Part shown: positions 12,994 through 14,038 of the stretch, in pieces | How positions within the stretch are numbered: position 1 is the first letter of the stretch | Layout of the letters: each line of letters opens with the position of its first letter | Origin: Chitinophaga pinensis | GTDB lineage: Bacteria; Bacteroidota; Bacteroidia; Chitinophagales; Chitinophagaceae | DNA: 14,038 nucleotides | Assembly (NCBI GenBank): GCA_943331145.2 | Contig: CALQKL020000037.1 | Coordinates: 1-14,038 of the forward strand | Direction of reading: 5' to 3' | The notes under the pieces: generated by a model | What the model saw: only the letters and a program-made list of their open reading frames with translations | Told to the model about the DNA's origin: nothing | Database searches by the model: none | Position numbers and translations under genes: made by a program

Positions 12994-14038
12994 ATGGAAA
13001 CTGTTTATGTAATAGATTCGGTGCGTACGCCGATAGGCAGATATGGAGGTGTATTGTCCTCTATTAGACCAGATGATTTATTGGCTTTGGCCATTAAGGC
13101 TTTGATAAGTCGCAATCCAAATGTAGATGTAAATGCCATTGAAGATGTAATCGCAGGTGCGGCCAATCAAAGTGGTGAGGATAATCGTAATGTAGCACGT
13201 ATGGCCGCTTTATTGGCTGGATTGCCAACAACAATAGCTGGAAATACCGTTAACAGATTATGCGCAAGTGGGTTGCAAGCCATTATGGATAGTGCAAGAA
13301 CAATAGCTTGTGGAGATGCGCAATTGATGATAGCATGTGGTGTAGAAAGCATGAGTAGAGCTCCATTTGTAATGCCAAAAGCAACAAGCGCGTTCGAAAG
13401 AAATGCCCAAATATTTGATACCACAATGGGGTGGCGTTTTGTAAACCGTCAACTTGCAGAAATGTATTTTCCATATACGATGGGAGAAACAGCTGAAAAT
13501 ATTGCCAAACAATGGAACATCAGCCGCCATGCACAAGATGAATTTGCAATGAGCAGCCAACAGAAATATGCAAAAGCATTTAAAGAGAATAAATTTAAAG
13601 AAGAGATAATTCCAGTTCGAGTTCAAGTTGGGAAAGATACATTTGATGTTGAGATTGATGAACATCCAAGACTTTCAGGTTTGGATAAATTGGCCATGTT
13701 GAAACCTGCATTTATAAAAGATGGTACAGTAACTGCCGGAAACAGCAGTGGTATTAATGATGGCGCTTCTGCTATGTTATTGGCAAACGAAACTGCAGTT
13801 AAAAAGTTTGGGTTAACCCCAATTGCGATTGTGAAAAGTATGGCTGTGGCTGGGGTAGAGCCTGCGGTGATGGGAATTGGTCCAGTGCCAGCAACACAAA
13901 AAGTTTTGAAGCGTGCAGGCATCTCCGTCACTGATCTTGATTTAATAGAACTCAATGAGGCATTTGCATCTCAAAGCATTGCTTGTATTCATGATTTAGG
14001 GTTGGATTTAGAAAAAGTAAATGTTAATGGTGGCGCTA
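12994..14038 (+). CDS. Thiolase (acetyl-CoA acyltransferase, PcaF/PaaJ-like), 3' end cut off
   Basis: This thiolase cleaves a 3-oxoacyl-CoA with CoA to release acetyl-CoA, or catalyses the reverse condensation. The window holds 348 codons without a stop; the family is about 390-400 residues long. The nucleophile is Cys90 in NRLCASG. CGVESMSRAPFVMPKA, then SAFERNAQIFDTTMGWRFVN, resembles 3-oxoadipyl-CoA thiolases (PcaF/PaaJ) more than short-chain AtoB types. NEAFA is at 321-325. The catalytic His (GHP loop) and second Cys would lie just beyond the edge, after NVNGGA, so an intact active site cannot be confirmed. The ATG at 12994 gives METVYVIDSVRTPIGRYGG, the normal family start. A fatty-acid FadA-like role is the main alternative; no phenylacetate or beta-ketoadipate genes are visible to settle it. 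A 26-bp dyad 43 nt upstream may be its operator. Confidence 0.92.
   Translation, partial: METVYVIDSVRTPIGRYGGVLSSIRPDDLLALAIKALISRNPNVDVNAIEDVIAGAANQSGEDNRNVARMAALLAGLPTTIAGNTVNRLCASGLQAIMDSARTIACGDAQLMIACGVESMSRAPFVMPKATSAFERNAQIFDTTMGWRFVNRQLAEMYFPYTMGETAENIAKQWNISRHAQDEFAMSSQQKYAKAFKENKFKEEIIPVRVQVGKDTFDVEIDEHPRLSGLDKLAMLKPAFIKDGTVTAGNSSGINDGASAMLLANETAVKKFGLTPIAIVKSMAVAGVEPAVMGIGPVPATQKVLKRAGISVTDLDLIELNEAFASQSIACIHDLGLDLEKVNVNGGA

Noticed and set aside
13167..13955. Several reverse-strand open frames opposite the thiolase
   Set aside because: The forward frame is an unmistakable thiolase with intact motifs; the reverse frames are codon shadows.

Overview
The window is low-GC DNA from a member of the Bacteroidota, most likely a Chitinophagaceae-like aerobe. 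That placement is inferred from three things: a promoter matching the Bacteroidetes pattern TTG-N19-TAnnTTTG in front of fusA, start regions without clear Shine-Dalgarno sequences, and proteins of Bacteroidota type (a 912-residue 2-oxoglutarate dehydrogenase E1, an S16 with an acidic tail, and an EF-G with an insert between G2 and G3). I could not run a database search, so family-level placement is tentative.

Layout. Positions 1-4912 are forward-strand housekeeping genes: sucA (TCA cycle), ffh (SRP GTPase) and rpsP (ribosomal protein S16), closed by a hairpin terminator. Positions 4913-7231 are an accessory patch with one unrecognised gene (360 codons; an HTH-like N-terminus and a helical remainder). 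On both sides of it lie interspersed repeats: 9-bp GGTTCAA arrays, their inverted TTGAAC counterparts, a hairpin-forming element present in four copies, CGCAAAG arrays and two CCCCAGCGGGG palindromes. Positions 7232-9637 are a self-contained reverse-strand fusA unit with its own terminator, a hairpin-containing leader of about 165 nt and a well-matched promoter. Positions 9704-11776 hold two convergent genes for exported proteins of unknown function, one DUF4919-like with a lysine-rich repeat tail. Positions 11816-14038 hold rlmN (reverse) and, divergently, a thiolase cut off by the right edge. A near-perfect dyad lies between rlmN and the thiolase.

How the genes relate. SucA and the thiolase belong to central carbon and acyl-CoA metabolism. 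Ffh, S16, EF-G and RlmN all serve the ribosome, but they are not in one operon, and only ffh-rpsP is a classic neighbour pair. I see no CRISPR array, no rRNA or tRNA gene, no transposase and no recognisable defence system. The most unusual material is the repeat mosaic around the 360-codon gene; the structured fusA leader and the rlmN/thiolase dyad come next.
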